This document shows positions 51,117 to 59,730 of a DNA stretch of 64,000 nt, piece by piece. The stretch lies in contig CAZNWJ010000003.1 of assembly GCA_964576925.1 (NCBI GenBank), positions 186,001-250,000 of the forward strand, given 5' to 3'. This DNA is from JADJGC01 sp964576925. GTDB lineage: Bacteria; Zixibacteria; MSB-5A5; CAIYYT01. A program made the position numbers and the translations under genes. How positions within the stretch are numbered: the stretch's first letter is position 1; each line of letters opens with the position of its first letter. Under the pieces are notes generated by a model. It searched no databases. It worked only from the letters and a program-made list of their open reading frames with translations, and was not told the DNA's origin.

Positions 51117-53084
51117 ATGGAAATGACAGTTCTCACCGACATTCTCATCATTCTCGCAGTGGCCGTGGCCGTACTGTTTGCCTGCCATCGCCTCAAAATT
51201 CCGGTAGTAGTTGGACTCCTGATCACGGGAATGGTCACCGGCCCTTACGGCTTCAAGCTAGTCGGCGCGACGGCCACCGTCTCGAACATTGCTGATATCG
51301 GCGTCGTGCTCTTGCTGTTTACGATCGGCATTGAGATGTCGCTTCGGCATTTGCTCACGATCAAGCGCACGGTGTTCTTCGGCGGCCCGCTACAAATCGT
51401 CATTACGGGCGTGGTTGTGGCTGGTATCGCTTTCTGGCAGGGATACTCGTGGCCAGTTGCGCTCTATATTGGTATGATCGCTTCGCATACCAGCACGGCC
51501 ATCTCCGTAAGGTCCTATCAGGAATTGGGCGAGAGCGACAGTCCGCATGCCCACGCTGTGGTGTCGATCTCGATATTCCAGGACATTTCTTCGGTGCCGA
51601 TGCTGTTGTCGATTCCGCTGCTAATGGGTACAGCTGGCCTCCAGAGCGGCGGCGGCGAATTGATCCTCTACGGCCTGGGCTTGATCGCATTTGTCTTTAT
51701 CGCATCCCGCTGGATCGTCCCCTTCGTTTTCGAGGCCGTCGCCAAGACGCGCAATCGCGAGCTGTTTCTCCTGGTTGTCGTTCTCATCTGTCTTGGCGTC
51801 GGCTGGATGTCAGCGGCAATCGGACTTTCGCTGGCCCTGGGAGCGTTTCTCGCCGGCCTCATCGTCTCCGAATCTGACTATAATTATCATGCCCTCGGCA
51901 ACATCGCTCCTTTCCGCGATCTCTTTCTGAGCCTGTTCTTCGTTTCGGTGGGGATGTTGGTCGACTTTCGAGTTGTCCTCCATCAGCCGGTGTCCATTGG
52001 CTTGCTTGCGATCGGTGTGATGGTGCTCAAAGCTCTGATTGTGACCCCGGCCTGCCTTCTTTTGGGCTACCCACTACGGACCGCGGTATTGACCGGCGTC
52101 GGACTGAGCAATGTCGGGGAGTTCGGGTTCATCCTTTTGAGCGCCGGTCACGGCGCCGGCTTGTTGACAGTGGAGATCTATCAGTACCTCTTGTCGGTCG
52201 CCGCCGTCAGCATGGCGATCGCGCCGTTTTTAATCCGTTTGGCGCCCCGCCTCGCCGAGATCGCTGCACGCTTGCCGATCTCCCGTCGCATCGAGAAGCA
52301 TCACCCCATCAGCAACGACAGGAGCGAAGCCCTGAGTCAGCATCTGATCATCGTCGGCTTCGGGGTCAATGGGAACAACCTCGCGCGTGCATCTCAGGCC
52401 GTGTCAATTCCCTATGTCATTCTCGAGATGAACCCAGTCACGGTCAAACAAGCGCAGGCTGCCGGCGAGCGCATCTATTTCGGTGATGCCGCTCAGCCCA
52501 GCATCTGGAAAGCGCTCAATGTCAGCCAAGCCCGAGTCGTCGTCATCGCCATCTCCGATCCCGACGCTACCCGGCGGTCGGTTGCGCTCGTGCGCAATCT
52601 CAACAGCCAGGTCCATATCATCGCCCGTACCCGCTATCTCAATGAGATCGATACGTTACAGCGGCTCGGAGCCAACGAGGTCATTCCCGAGGAGTTTGAG
52701 ACCGCGGTTGAAATCTTCACCCTCGTACTGCGCCACTACCTGATTCCCGAGGCCGATATCGAACAGATCGTTCGCGAAGTCAGGTCAGACAATTACGAAA
52801 TCTTCCGCACTCCGCGCTCCGACTCGGCGCTGCGCAGAATCGAGAGCGACTTGGCGAGTGTGCAGCTTACCACGCTGCGCGTCGTTCCGGAGGCGGCCGT
52901 GGTCGGGAAGAGCCTTGCCGAATTGAGGCTCCGATCCGATTTCGGAGTGAATGTGCTGATGATTAAGCGTGGCGATCAGAGCCAGGTCAATCCCGAAGCC
53001 GATTCCCGTTTCGAACCCGGTGATACGGTCGTCTTGGTCGGCGAAGACCGCCAACTTTCCGAAGTGTCCCGGCTTTTCCAATGA
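51117..53084 (+). CDS. CPA2 cation:proton antiporter with TrkA domains
   Basis: The 655-residue protein has 11-12 membrane segments (1-395) with the KefB/KefC-type pattern (VGLLITGMVTGPYG, LLLFTIGIEMSLRHL, SIFQDISSVPML, GAFLAGLIVSESDY), a TrkA-N NAD(H)-binding domain (LIIVGFGVNGNNLA, about 402 onwards) and a TrkA-C domain at the end (LRVVPEAAVVGKSL...FEPGDTVVLVGE). It likely exports K+ or Na+ in exchange for protons under nucleotide control. The carrier part resembles YbaL/Kef proteins. An NtrC-type activator follows and signalling kinases precede it. Confidence 0.93.
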   Translation: MEMTVLTDILIILAVAVAVLFACHRLKIPVVVGLLITGMVTGPYGFKLVGATATVSNIADIGVVLLLFTIGIEMSLRHLLTIKRTVFFGGPLQIVITGVVVAGIAFWQGYSWPVALYIGMIASHTSTAISVRSYQELGESDSPHAHAVVSISIFQDISSVPMLLSIPLLMGTAGLQSGGGELILYGLGLIAFVFIASRWIVPFVFEAVAKTRNRELFLLVVVLICLGVGWMSAAIGLSLALGAFLAGLIVSESDYNYHALGNIAPFRDLFLSLFFVSVGMLVDFRVVLHQPVSIGLLAIGVMVLKALIVTPACLLLGYPLRTAVLTGVGLSNVGEFGFILLSAGHGAGLLTVEIYQYLLSVAAVSMAIAPFLIRLAPRLAEIAARLPISRRIEKHHPISNDRSEALSQHLIIVGFGVNGNNLARASQAVSIPYVILEMNPVTVKQAQAAGERIYFGDAAQPSIWKALNVSQARVVVIAISDPDATRRSVALVRNLNSQVHIIARTRYLNEIDTLQRLGANEVIPEEFETAVEIFTLVLRHYLIPEADIEQIVREVRSDNYEIFRTPRSDSALRRIESDLASVQLTTLRVVPEAAVVGKSLAELRLRSDFGVNVLMIKRGDQSQVNPEADSRFEPGDTVVLVGEDRQLSEVSRLFQ

Positions 53085-53158
53085 CTTGAGACTATCTGCC
53101 ACCAAGTCGCGGTCCAGAAACAGCTTGCGTTGCCCCCTCAAATCCTCCACCTTGGGAT

Positions 53159-53196
53159 TGCAAATACTTGCACGATTTTAGCACGGAATTGCTAAA
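53159..53196 (+). promoter_or_regulatory. two adjacent dyads upstream of the NtrC-family gene
   Basis: TGCAA-ATAC-TTGCA (53159-53172) and TTTAGCA-N6-TGCTAAA (53177-53196) are perfect inverted repeats about 45-80 nt before the start codon. They look like regulator-binding sites, possibly autoregulatory. Confidence 0.45.
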
Positions 53197-53241
53197 CAAA
53201 CCGCGCCGTCGTGCCGACGATATCATGGACAGGGAGAGTGC

Positions 53242-54684
53242 ATGGCCGACGAAAAGACGAAGCTGCTCATCATCGACGACGATCCTAAAGTTTCCTGGAT
53301 TCTGCGCGAAAGCCTGGAATCGCACTATGACATTGTGACCGCATCAGACGGCATCGAGGGGATTCAAATCGCATCCAAGGAAAAGCCACTGCTGATCCTC
53401 CTTGATGTCAAGATGCCCGGCATGAATGGGCTAGACGTGCTCAGGAAGCTGAAGAAGTCGGACCTTCAAGCGGACGTTATCATGCTCTCGGGGCAAGGGG
53501 AAACCGACACGGTCGTCGAGGCCGTGCAATTGGGAGCATTCTACTTCATTAATAAGCCGTTTGACGTGCGTGAGGTTGATCTGCAGCTGCAGCGCGCGCT
53601 TGAGCGTCGCGGACTCATGAAGAAGATCGACGACATGGAACGCACCCTGGTTGAAAAGAGCGTCTGGGACGGCTTTATCGGCGACTCACCAAAGGTAATG
53701 GAAATCAAGAACTTGATTGAACAGGTCGCCGACAGCGAGTTGTCAGTCCTGATTCGCGGTGAGTCGGGCACTGGCAAAGAGATTGTGGCGCGAATGCTGC
53801 ACCAGCTCTCGTCTCGTCGCACCCACCCGTTTATTAAGGTTAACTGCGCGGCAATTCCTAAGGAACTCCTCGAAGCAGAGCTTTTTGGCTATGAAAAAGG
53901 CGCCTTCACCGGAGCCCACAAAAACAAGCCGGGCCGCTTTGAAACAGCCAATCGCGGCACGATCTTCCTCGATGAGATCGGCGACATGTCGTTCGAATTG
54001 CAGGCCAAATTGCTGCAGGTGCTCGAACAGCAGGAGTTCGTGCGCGTCGGCGGGATTAACAGCATCAAGGTCGACGTCCGCATCATTTGTGCCACCAACC
54101 GCGATCTCGAACAGGCCATTTACGAGCGGCAATTCCGCGATGACCTCTTCTATCGACTTAATGAAATCACGATCCAGTTGCCGCCGTTGCGCGAACGCCG
54201 CGAAGATATCACGCTGCTCGTGAATCACTTTCTCTCCAAATACGGCGAATTCTATCGCCGGGACAATGTGCGCGTCAGCCCGGAGTGTATGCAGGCGCTT
54301 ACGAACTATGGCTGGCCCGGAAATGTCCGCCAACTGGAGAATCTCTTAAAGCAACTGGTCGTGCGGCAGGATGAATCAGTCGTCTTTGACACGATTAAGA
54401 ACAGCCCGGAAGCCGCCTTGGTCGACCGCCTGCCGCGGTTGACACCGCCTGCCTTGCCCGGCACAGCTCAACCGGCCGGACAACCGGTCGCAGTGGGCGA
54501 CGACAAGAATTTCTCTCTCAAAGATCGTCTCTCGCGCACGATCGAAAGCGAGGAGAAAAGGCTTATTGCCGAGGTGCTCCGGCGCACAAACTGGAATCGG
54601 CGGAAGGCGGCGCAGATGCTCGAGATCTCCTACCGATCGTTGCTCTATAAGATTAAGGAATACCGACTTAACGAGGTCGAGTAG
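53242..54684 (+). CDS. NtrC-family sigma54-dependent response regulator
   Basis: The 480-residue protein has a receiver domain (Asp55 in LILLDVKMPGMNG), a sigma54-activating AAA+ domain (Walker A GESGTGKE 173-180; GAFTGA 220-225; Walker B GTIFLDEIGDM) and a C-terminal Fis-type helix-turn-helix (about 435-478, NRRKAAQMLEISYRSLLYKI). The GAFTGA loop contacts sigma54, so it activates -24/-12 promoters. Two candidate promoters of that type are in this window (9621-9636 and 54881-54896). The ATG at 53242 has GGGAGAG upstream. Confidence 0.96.
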   Translation: MADEKTKLLIIDDDPKVSWILRESLESHYDIVTASDGIEGIQIASKEKPLLILLDVKMPGMNGLDVLRKLKKSDLQADVIMLSGQGETDTVVEAVQLGAFYFINKPFDVREVDLQLQRALERRGLMKKIDDMERTLVEKSVWDGFIGDSPKVMEIKNLIEQVADSELSVLIRGESGTGKEIVARMLHQLSSRRTHPFIKVNCAAIPKELLEAELFGYEKGAFTGAHKNKPGRFETANRGTIFLDEIGDMSFELQAKLLQVLEQQEFVRVGGINSIKVDVRIICATNRDLEQAIYERQFRDDLFYRLNEITIQLPPLRERREDITLLVNHFLSKYGEFYRRDNVRVSPECMQALTNYGWPGNVRQLENLLKQLVVRQDESVVFDTIKNSPEAALVDRLPRLTPPALPGTAQPAGQPVAVGDDKNFSLKDRLSRTIESEEKRLIAEVLRRTNWNRRKAAQMLEISYRSLLYKIKEYRLNEVE

Positions 54685-54702
54685 CAGTCTCCTGTAAGTC
54701 AC

Positions 54703-54727
54703 TGCACCAAATATGAACAATGGTGCA
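54703..54727 (+). promoter_or_regulatory. palindrome with NtrC-like half-sites
   Basis: TGCACCA-N11-TGGTGCA is a perfect inverted repeat 18 nt after the NtrC-family stop codon and about 155 nt upstream of a sigma54-like promoter. The half-sites equal the enterobacterial NtrC half-sites TGCACC/GGTGCA, but the spacer is longer than in that consensus. Confidence 0.45.
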
Positions 54728-54880
54728 CAGAGCACTTTCAATCTCTCGATCAGTCGCTTCCAAGTTCAACGCCAACAACTCTTGTCCCGCCGCGTAACTT
54801 ATTGTAGTGTTTGGGCTAAGCCGCTTTAGTCTCTTGTGCTACTTCAGGCGAGGTCGGACAGCTCAGAGCAATTTTCGTAG

Positions 54881-54896
54881 CGGCATCGGAATTGCT
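54881..54896 (+). promoter_or_regulatory. candidate sigma54 promoter
   Basis: CGGCATCGGAATTGCT has the invariant GG (54882-54883) and GC (54894-54895) 10 nt apart and an exact TTGCT -12 element; the -24 element deviates from TGGCACG at three positions. A start near 54907 would serve the degenerate GGDEF gene. Confidence 0.5.
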
Positions 54897-54910
54897 TTTG
54901 ACATACGTTT

Positions 54911-55438
54911 GTGAAGGATATCATCTCCGGACGTGACAGGGAGGTCGGGAAGTTGGCTGGAACCAATCCGAAAAGAATGACCGATTTGACTGCAAACCAA
55001 ACATTCAGTTTTCGCGCCAGGCAGGAAGTAAGTCGTGCCGAACGCTATTGCCTGTTCTTGTCGCTCATGCTGATCGATACCAACGAGCTGAGTCGTGCCC
55101 TTCAGGCGCGCAAATCGTCGCCGGAAGTAAGTGATGATGATCTGCGACTGCGGATTGAAGAGGGGGTGCGAGGAGCAGTCCGTGCTTCGGATGTCGTATC
55201 AGCGTTTGAGCGCAACCGCATCGGCGTTCTGCTTATGGAGACTTCTCGTGCTGGGCTCGAGATCGTCAAGCAGAGAATAAATCTCTTCCTAGTCGACTAT
55301 CTGAGGGGAACACTGCAATTACCCTTCGAGCCGGCGGTCTCGATACGAGATGCGTCATTCCCGGAGGAATCGGAGCAATTCAACCAGTTGGCACAACTTC
55401 TGAGTCGCAGTCAGGCCGCTTCGGGCAACGGCAACTGA
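54911..55438 (+). CDS. degenerate GGDEF-like protein
   Basis: The 175-residue protein follows the GGDEF pattern (FSFRARQEVSRAERYCLFLSLMLIDTNEL, shown in part: helix, then strand with Asp; LRLRIEEGVRGAVRASDVVS; FERNRIGVLLMETSRAGLEIVKQRI) but lacks the GGDEF motif, with ERNRIGVLLM in its place. It therefore cannot be an active diguanylate cyclase and may bind a ligand or a partner. The start is uncertain: GTG at 54911 or ATG at 54977; with the sigma54-like start near 54907 the latter gives a normal leader. Similarity was judged by eye. Confidence 0.55.
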   Translation: MKDIISGRDREVGKLAGTNPKRMTDLTANQTFSFRARQEVSRAERYCLFLSLMLIDTNELSRALQARKSSPEVSDDDLRLRIEEGVRGAVRASDVVSAFERNRIGVLLMETSRAGLEIVKQRINLFLVDYLRGTLQLPFEPAVSIRDASFPEESEQFNQLAQLLSRSQAASGNGN

Positions 55439-55455
55439 TCACATTTCCGCTTTTC

Positions 55456-55845
55456 TTAACTTACTTGGGAGCGTTCGACCATCAAGCGGGCGATTCCCTC
55501 CAATTCGCCCAAGGGGACCGGTTTGCTGACAAAAACTTCACCACCCGAGCCGGCAGCTTTCAGTTCGTCCTCCGAGCGCTGCTTGGCGCTCACGAAAACG
55601 ACCGGGATATGGGCAGTATCGGGGCTTGCTTTCAAGCGGCTGCAGAACTCGTAGCCGTTCATCTCCGGCATCATAATATCGAGCAAGATCAGGTCGGGGT
55701 GAAAGTCATGGACAGCGGTTAGAGCCGTCCTGGCGCTGGTGTATCCCTTGGCGGTAAATCCTCGTGCCTCAAAATAATCCACAAAAGTCTCGGTGATCGC
55801 GGCTTCGTCGTCGACAACCATTATGCGCGTGATTTTGTCGTTCAT
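55456..55845 (-). CDS. single-domain response regulator (receiver only)
   Basis: The 129-residue protein is a complete receiver domain: MVVDDEAAITETF, phosphorylation site Asp56 in LILLDIMMPEMNG, VVFVSAKQRSEDE and the Lys in VFVSKPVPLGELE. No output domain is attached, so it acts as a phosphate relay or by protein contact. It is convergent with the degenerate GGDEF gene, and the two stop codons are 17 bp apart. Confidence 0.92.
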   Translation of the reverse strand: MNDKITRIMVVDDEAAITETFVDYFEARGFTAKGYTSARTALTAVHDFHPDLILLDIMMPEMNGYEFCSRLKASPDTAHIPVVFVSAKQRSEDELKAAGSGGEVFVSKPVPLGELEGIARLMVERSQVS

Positions 55846-55861
55846 ACTCTAACCTCGAGGA

Positions 55862-56437
55862 TTACGGCCGCGCCGGCTGATCACTCAGTATCTGTGAGGC
55901 CGGATTGGCAAAAAAGATTCCGGGAATTGATATCGACAACTCAATGTACTCATGGGAGTCCGAGGATGTAACGCGCAGTGATGCCGAGCGTTTTGCGGTC
56001 CATAGCCGCGTGCCCTCGGTCGTGGTTTGCAGCATGCGCTTGACGTGCCAGTGAAACGCGTACAGGTCAAAGAAATCGGCGATGCGCTTGGAAATGCAGG
56101 TCGCGCCGCTGCTGTGCGCGAGGATCGGCGCGTCGGTCAACTGCGCTTCGATTTCGCTGACACGTGGTTCCGGATTGCGCACGGCGACACCAGTGAGGAT
56201 CCGCTCCGGCAGGTGAATTGCCAGGATCATGCTCGATAACGTGTTGGGGACCGGTAACGCTGTGCACTTGGAGATTCTCATGATATGCGGCGTCTCGCGC
56301 GCAGTGGAGTAGTACCCAATCTGGCGAAACACGGTTTCCGCTACGTCGGCCAGGTCGACCGGCGTACGCACGAAATATCGCGCCGGCCGCGAGACCCCGT
56401 ACTTTTCCTGCAATTGCGCGTTGCTGATTCTGTGCAT
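55862..56437 (-). CDS. protein of unknown function
   Basis: The 191-residue protein, counted from the ATG at 56435-56437, is soluble, with no membrane segment or signal and three Cys/His-containing short stretches (ISKCTALPVPN, GATCISKR, LYAFHWHVKRM). I do not recognise a family. The frame stays open upstream to 56617, overlapping the permease gene by 65 nt, but the upstream codons lack a good start. It lies just upstream of the receiver gene on the same strand (17-nt gap) and may be its partner. Confidence 0.5.
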   Translation of the reverse strand: MHRISNAQLQEKYGVSRPARYFVRTPVDLADVAETVFRQIGYYSTARETPHIMRISKCTALPVPNTLSSMILAIHLPERILTGVAVRNPEPRVSEIEAQLTDAPILAHSSGATCISKRIADFFDLYAFHWHVKRMLQTTTEGTRLWTAKRSASLRVTSSDSHEYIELSISIPGIFFANPASQILSDQPARP

Positions 56438-56552
56438 GATCCCCGGTTCGCTCCATGGGCCCGGATCTTCGTTGGCTCGGCCGCCCTGCCCGACAGCAAT
56501 TGCCGTTATTTCACTGGCAGTTATCGACCAATTAGCCGGGATTATTAGGGTG

Positions 56553-57689
56553 CTACCGGGCGCGCTTGCGGAAGCGCACCGCCGCCAGCGAGAGCACAGC
56601 GAATCCGAGCACGGCAAGGGGGATAATCTGATCCATTAGGATCTCGCGAGTTGCCCCCTTGAGGAAAATGGCCCGAATAATCACCACAAAATACCGCAGG
56701 GGATTCAAGTAGGTCAGGTATTGAATCGACTCAGGCATGTTTTCAATCGGAAACGCAAAGCCGGACAAGAGGATCGCCGGCATCATGAAGAAGAAGGCCG
56801 ACATCATCGCCTGCTGTTGCGTACTGGAAACCGTCGAAATGAACAGCCCTACCGCCAGTGTAGAGGTCATAAACAACAGCGAAGTGCCGAACAACAGCAA
56901 CAGACTACCGCGCAACGGAACTTCGAAATAGAAAACCGCCACTGCGCAGATCAGCGCAATATCAACCATCCCGATGAAGGCGTAGGGCAGCGCCTTACCG
57001 ACGATCAATTCGCTCGGCTTGATCGGTGTAACGATCAGTTGCTCCATCGTCCCGAATTCCTTCTCGCGCACAATCGCCATCGAGGTGAGCATTAGCGTCA
57101 CCAGCACCAGAATCTGCACCAGTATCGCGGGGACATTGAAGTTCCGGCTCTCTAAATCAGGGTTGTACCAGACGCGAATCTTGCTCTCGACTACCCCGGA
57201 GATTCTGATCGCTCCGACAGGCAGCGCGCCTAAACGTTCATTTCTGATTTCCTCGCCCAACCGGGCGACGATCCCCCCGAGGTAACTCCCGGTGATTGTG
57301 GCGCTGTTGGAGTTGGTAGCGTCGATCGCCGCTCCGACGGAGGCCGGCTGGCCGGCGGCGATCGTCTCTCCGAATCCGCGCGGAATGCGCACAACGCACC
57401 ACACCGAGCCTTCCTGCATGACGGAATCGATGGCGGATTCCTGGTCGAGATACTCGTCGATCTCAAAATAGCCGGAGGCCTCAATCATCCTAATCAGGCG
57501 GCGGCTCGTCTGGGAGTTGTCGTAATCAACCACCGCCGTCGGGATGTTTTTGACGTCGTAGGTGGCGGCGTAGCCGAAAATGATCAACTGGATCACCGGC
57601 GACAGAAAGATGATCGCCAGCACCTTGCGGTCGCGGAACAGCTCCTGGAATTCCTTGATTAAGACGGTCGACATCCGGCGCAGGTTCAT
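56553..57689 (-). CDS. ABC-2 type efflux permease (YbhR-like)
   Basis: The 378-residue permease has an N-terminal membrane segment (about 22-42), a large extracytoplasmic region (45-180) and five or six C-terminal membrane segments, with the family signature REKEFGTMEQLIVTPIKP. It is one half of a drug or metal exporter of the YbhFSR/YadGH type. It overlaps the paired permease by 4 nt and is the last gene of the five-gene efflux operon. Confidence 0.92.
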   Translation of the reverse strand: MNLRRMSTVLIKEFQELFRDRKVLAIIFLSPVIQLIIFGYAATYDVKNIPTAVVDYDNSQTSRRLIRMIEASGYFEIDEYLDQESAIDSVMQEGSVWCVVRIPRGFGETIAAGQPASVGAAIDATNSNSATITGSYLGGIVARLGEEIRNERLGALPVGAIRISGVVESKIRVWYNPDLESRNFNVPAILVQILVLVTLMLTSMAIVREKEFGTMEQLIVTPIKPSELIVGKALPYAFIGMVDIALICAVAVFYFEVPLRGSLLLLFGTSLLFMTSTLAVGLFISTVSSTQQQAMMSAFFFMMPAILLSGFAFPIENMPESIQYLTYLNPLRYFVVIIRAIFLKGATREILMDQIIPLAVLGFAVLSLAAVRFRKRAR

Positions 57690-58804
57690 GCGATCCTCTT
57701 CTTAAACTTGCGGGTTGCCGCCACCGAGAACAGGACAGCAAAGAACAACAATGCCCCCAGTTGTGGATAGAGCACTTCCAGTCCCACGCCTTTGAGGAAC
57801 AACCCGCGCAGAGCCTCGATCAGGTACCGGCCCGGAATCACGTAGCTGGCGAATTGAATCACTTTCGGCATGGATGTAATCGGAAAGAGCAATCCGGATA
57901 GTAGAAATCCCGGCAAGAAGGAACTCAACAGCGAAATCTGGTAAGCCAATTGTTGCGACTTGGCGACCACGCTGATGAGGTAGCCGTTGGCCAACACGGC
58001 CATGAGAAATACCGAACAAAACAGCGTGAGAAGCCAGAGGCTGCCGCGGAACGGCACCTCAAAAATGACGATCCCGACATAGGCCGCGAGGAATAAATCG
58101 ACCATTCCAATCACGAAGTAGGGAAGCAGCTTGCCGATGGCCAGTTCGAGCGGATGGAACGGTGTCGAAATCAAGAGCTCCATCGTACCTCGTTCCCACT
58201 CCCGCGCTATCGTGAGCGAGGTCAGCAAAGAGCCAAGAATGGTCATGATCAACGCGATGAGACCCGGTATCAGGAAGTTCTGGGAATCGAGATCGGGATT
58301 GTACCAGTAGCGCGGACTGAAGCTGATCGGCGCCCCGACGACATCCCCGTAGCGTTCGCGGAGCCTGCTGAGATTGAACTCCGAGACAATCAGGTTCGTG
58401 TAACCGAGAATCGATTGGCTGGTATTCGCATCAGAGCCGTCCGCCAGAATCTGAATCTCAGCCGTGCCTTCCGTTAGCTGCTCGGCGAAGTCGACCGGAA
58501 TGATCAAGCCGACTTTTGCGCGATTCCCGTCGAGTAGTTCCGTGACGCGTGCCTCGCCCTCGGCGCGATCAACTTCGACGAAGTAACCCGAGTTGGTGAA
58601 CTTGCGAATCAGTTCGCGGCTCTGAGTTGAATTCGAATAATCAAGTACAACCGTCGGAATACTGCGAATATCCAAAGTGATCGCGTAGCCGAAGAGAAAG
58701 ATCAATACGACGGGCAGGAGAAAGGCCAAGATCAGCGAGCGTTTGTCGCGCAGAATCTGCAGCGTCTCCTTGCGAGCGATCGCCCAGACCCGGATCGCCT
58801 TCAT
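57686..58804 (-). CDS. ABC-2 type efflux permease (YbhS-like)
   Basis: The 372-residue permease mirrors its neighbour: an N-terminal helix (about 22-44), a 130-residue outer domain, then REWERGTMELLISTPFHPLE and five or six membrane segments. The two permeases share the same plan and probably form a heterodimer in the inner membrane. It overlaps the ATPase stop by 4 nt. Confidence 0.92.
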   Translation of the reverse strand: MKAIRVWAIARKETLQILRDKRSLILAFLLPVVLIFLFGYAITLDIRSIPTVVLDYSNSTQSRELIRKFTNSGYFVEVDRAEGEARVTELLDGNRAKVGLIIPVDFAEQLTEGTAEIQILADGSDANTSQSILGYTNLIVSEFNLSRLRERYGDVVGAPISFSPRYWYNPDLDSQNFLIPGLIALIMTILGSLLTSLTIAREWERGTMELLISTPFHPLELAIGKLLPYFVIGMVDLFLAAYVGIVIFEVPFRGSLWLLTLFCSVFLMAVLANGYLISVVAKSQQLAYQISLLSSFLPGFLLSGLLFPITSMPKVIQFASYVIPGRYLIEALRGLFLKGVGLEVLYPQLGALLFFAVLFSVAATRKFKKRIA

Positions 58805-59730
58805 GTCTTCTCCTCGTTGATCAGGGCGATGAACAGGTCCTCAAGCGAGGCGTCGATGGCAGTCATGGTCGCTGCTGCCGAGTCGACCTTTCGGATACTT
58901 TCGGTCAACTGGTTTAGATCGCCGCTGGCATTCAGAGTAACATGTAACTCAGAGCCGAACAGCGCGACATCGCCGACGCCCGGCAGAGCCCGCAGTTTGT
59001 CGGCAGTCTCCCAGGGAGTGAGCGAGTCAAAGCGGAAAATTTTGCCCGAGAAGCGATTTCGCTTGAGATCGTCGGGCTTCCCGATTGCCGCCAGCGTGCC
59101 GTTAAAGATCATCGCGATGCGACTGCATTCCTCGGCTTCATCGAGATAGTGGGTGGTGACAAAGACCGTGACGCCTCGACTCGACAGCAGATCGATCTGC
59201 TCCCAGAAATAGCGGCGCGACAGCGGATCGACGCCGGCGGTCGGCTCGTCAAGAAAGATCATTTCCGGCTCATGCTGGATCGCCGAGAACAGCGCCAGGA
59301 GTTGACGTGTCCCGGCTGGAAGGTCGCGCACCAGTGTATTCCTGACCTCGCCCAGCGTCGTCTCGGAGAAGAAACGCTTCTTGACCTCCGCATGGTGAGC
59401 CCGGTCCATGAGGTAGACGCCGGCGTAGAAATCGAGATTCTCTTCCACCGTCAGCGTCTGGTACAGGGAGAACTTCTGCGACATATAGCCGATGCGCGTC
59501 TTGATCTTCTCGGACTCGCGCATAATGTCAAATCCGGCTACCGTGCCGCTGCCGCTGCTGGGTCTTAGTAGTCCACAGAGCATGCGAATCGTGGTTGACT
59601 TACCCGCGCCGTTAGGACCAAGGAAGCCGAAGATCTCGCCCCGGTTTACGGAGAAGCTGACATCGTTCACGGCGACGAACTTGCCAAACACGCGCCGCAG
59701 GTTTTGTACATCCACCGCGAGGTTATTCAT
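58801..59730 (-). CDS. ABC transporter ATPase (C-terminal YbhF-like half)
   Basis: The 309-residue ATPase has Walker A GPNGAGKST, Walker B MIFLDEPTAGVDP and the H-loop VTTHYLDEAEE. Its signature motif reads LPAGTRQL instead of LSGGQ, as in the second half of YbhF-type double ATPases. The start is the ATG at 59728-59730 with GGAG upstream; an open frame further upstream lies in the neighbouring gene. In E. coli YbhF both ATPases are one polypeptide; here they are separate. Confidence 0.93.
   Translation of the reverse strand: MNNLAVDVQNLRRVFGKFVAVNDVSFSVNRGEIFGFLGPNGAGKSTTIRMLCGLLRPSSGSGTVAGFDIMRESEKIKTRIGYMSQKFSLYQTLTVEENLDFYAGVYLMDRAHHAEVKKRFFSETTLGEVRNTLVRDLPAGTRQLLALFSAIQHEPEMIFLDEPTAGVDPLSRRYFWEQIDLLSSRGVTVFVTTHYLDEAEECSRIAMIFNGTLAAIGKPDDLKRNRFSGKIFRFDSLTPWETADKLRALPGVGDVALFGSELHVTLNASGDLNQLTESIRKVDSAAATMTAIDASLEDLFIALINEEKT

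Noticed and set aside
53179..53193. TAGCACGGAATTGCT as a sigma54 promoter of the NtrC-family gene
   Set aside because: The -24 GG is AG and the distance to GC is one nucleotide short; the match is better explained by the TTTAGCA/TGCTAAA dyad.
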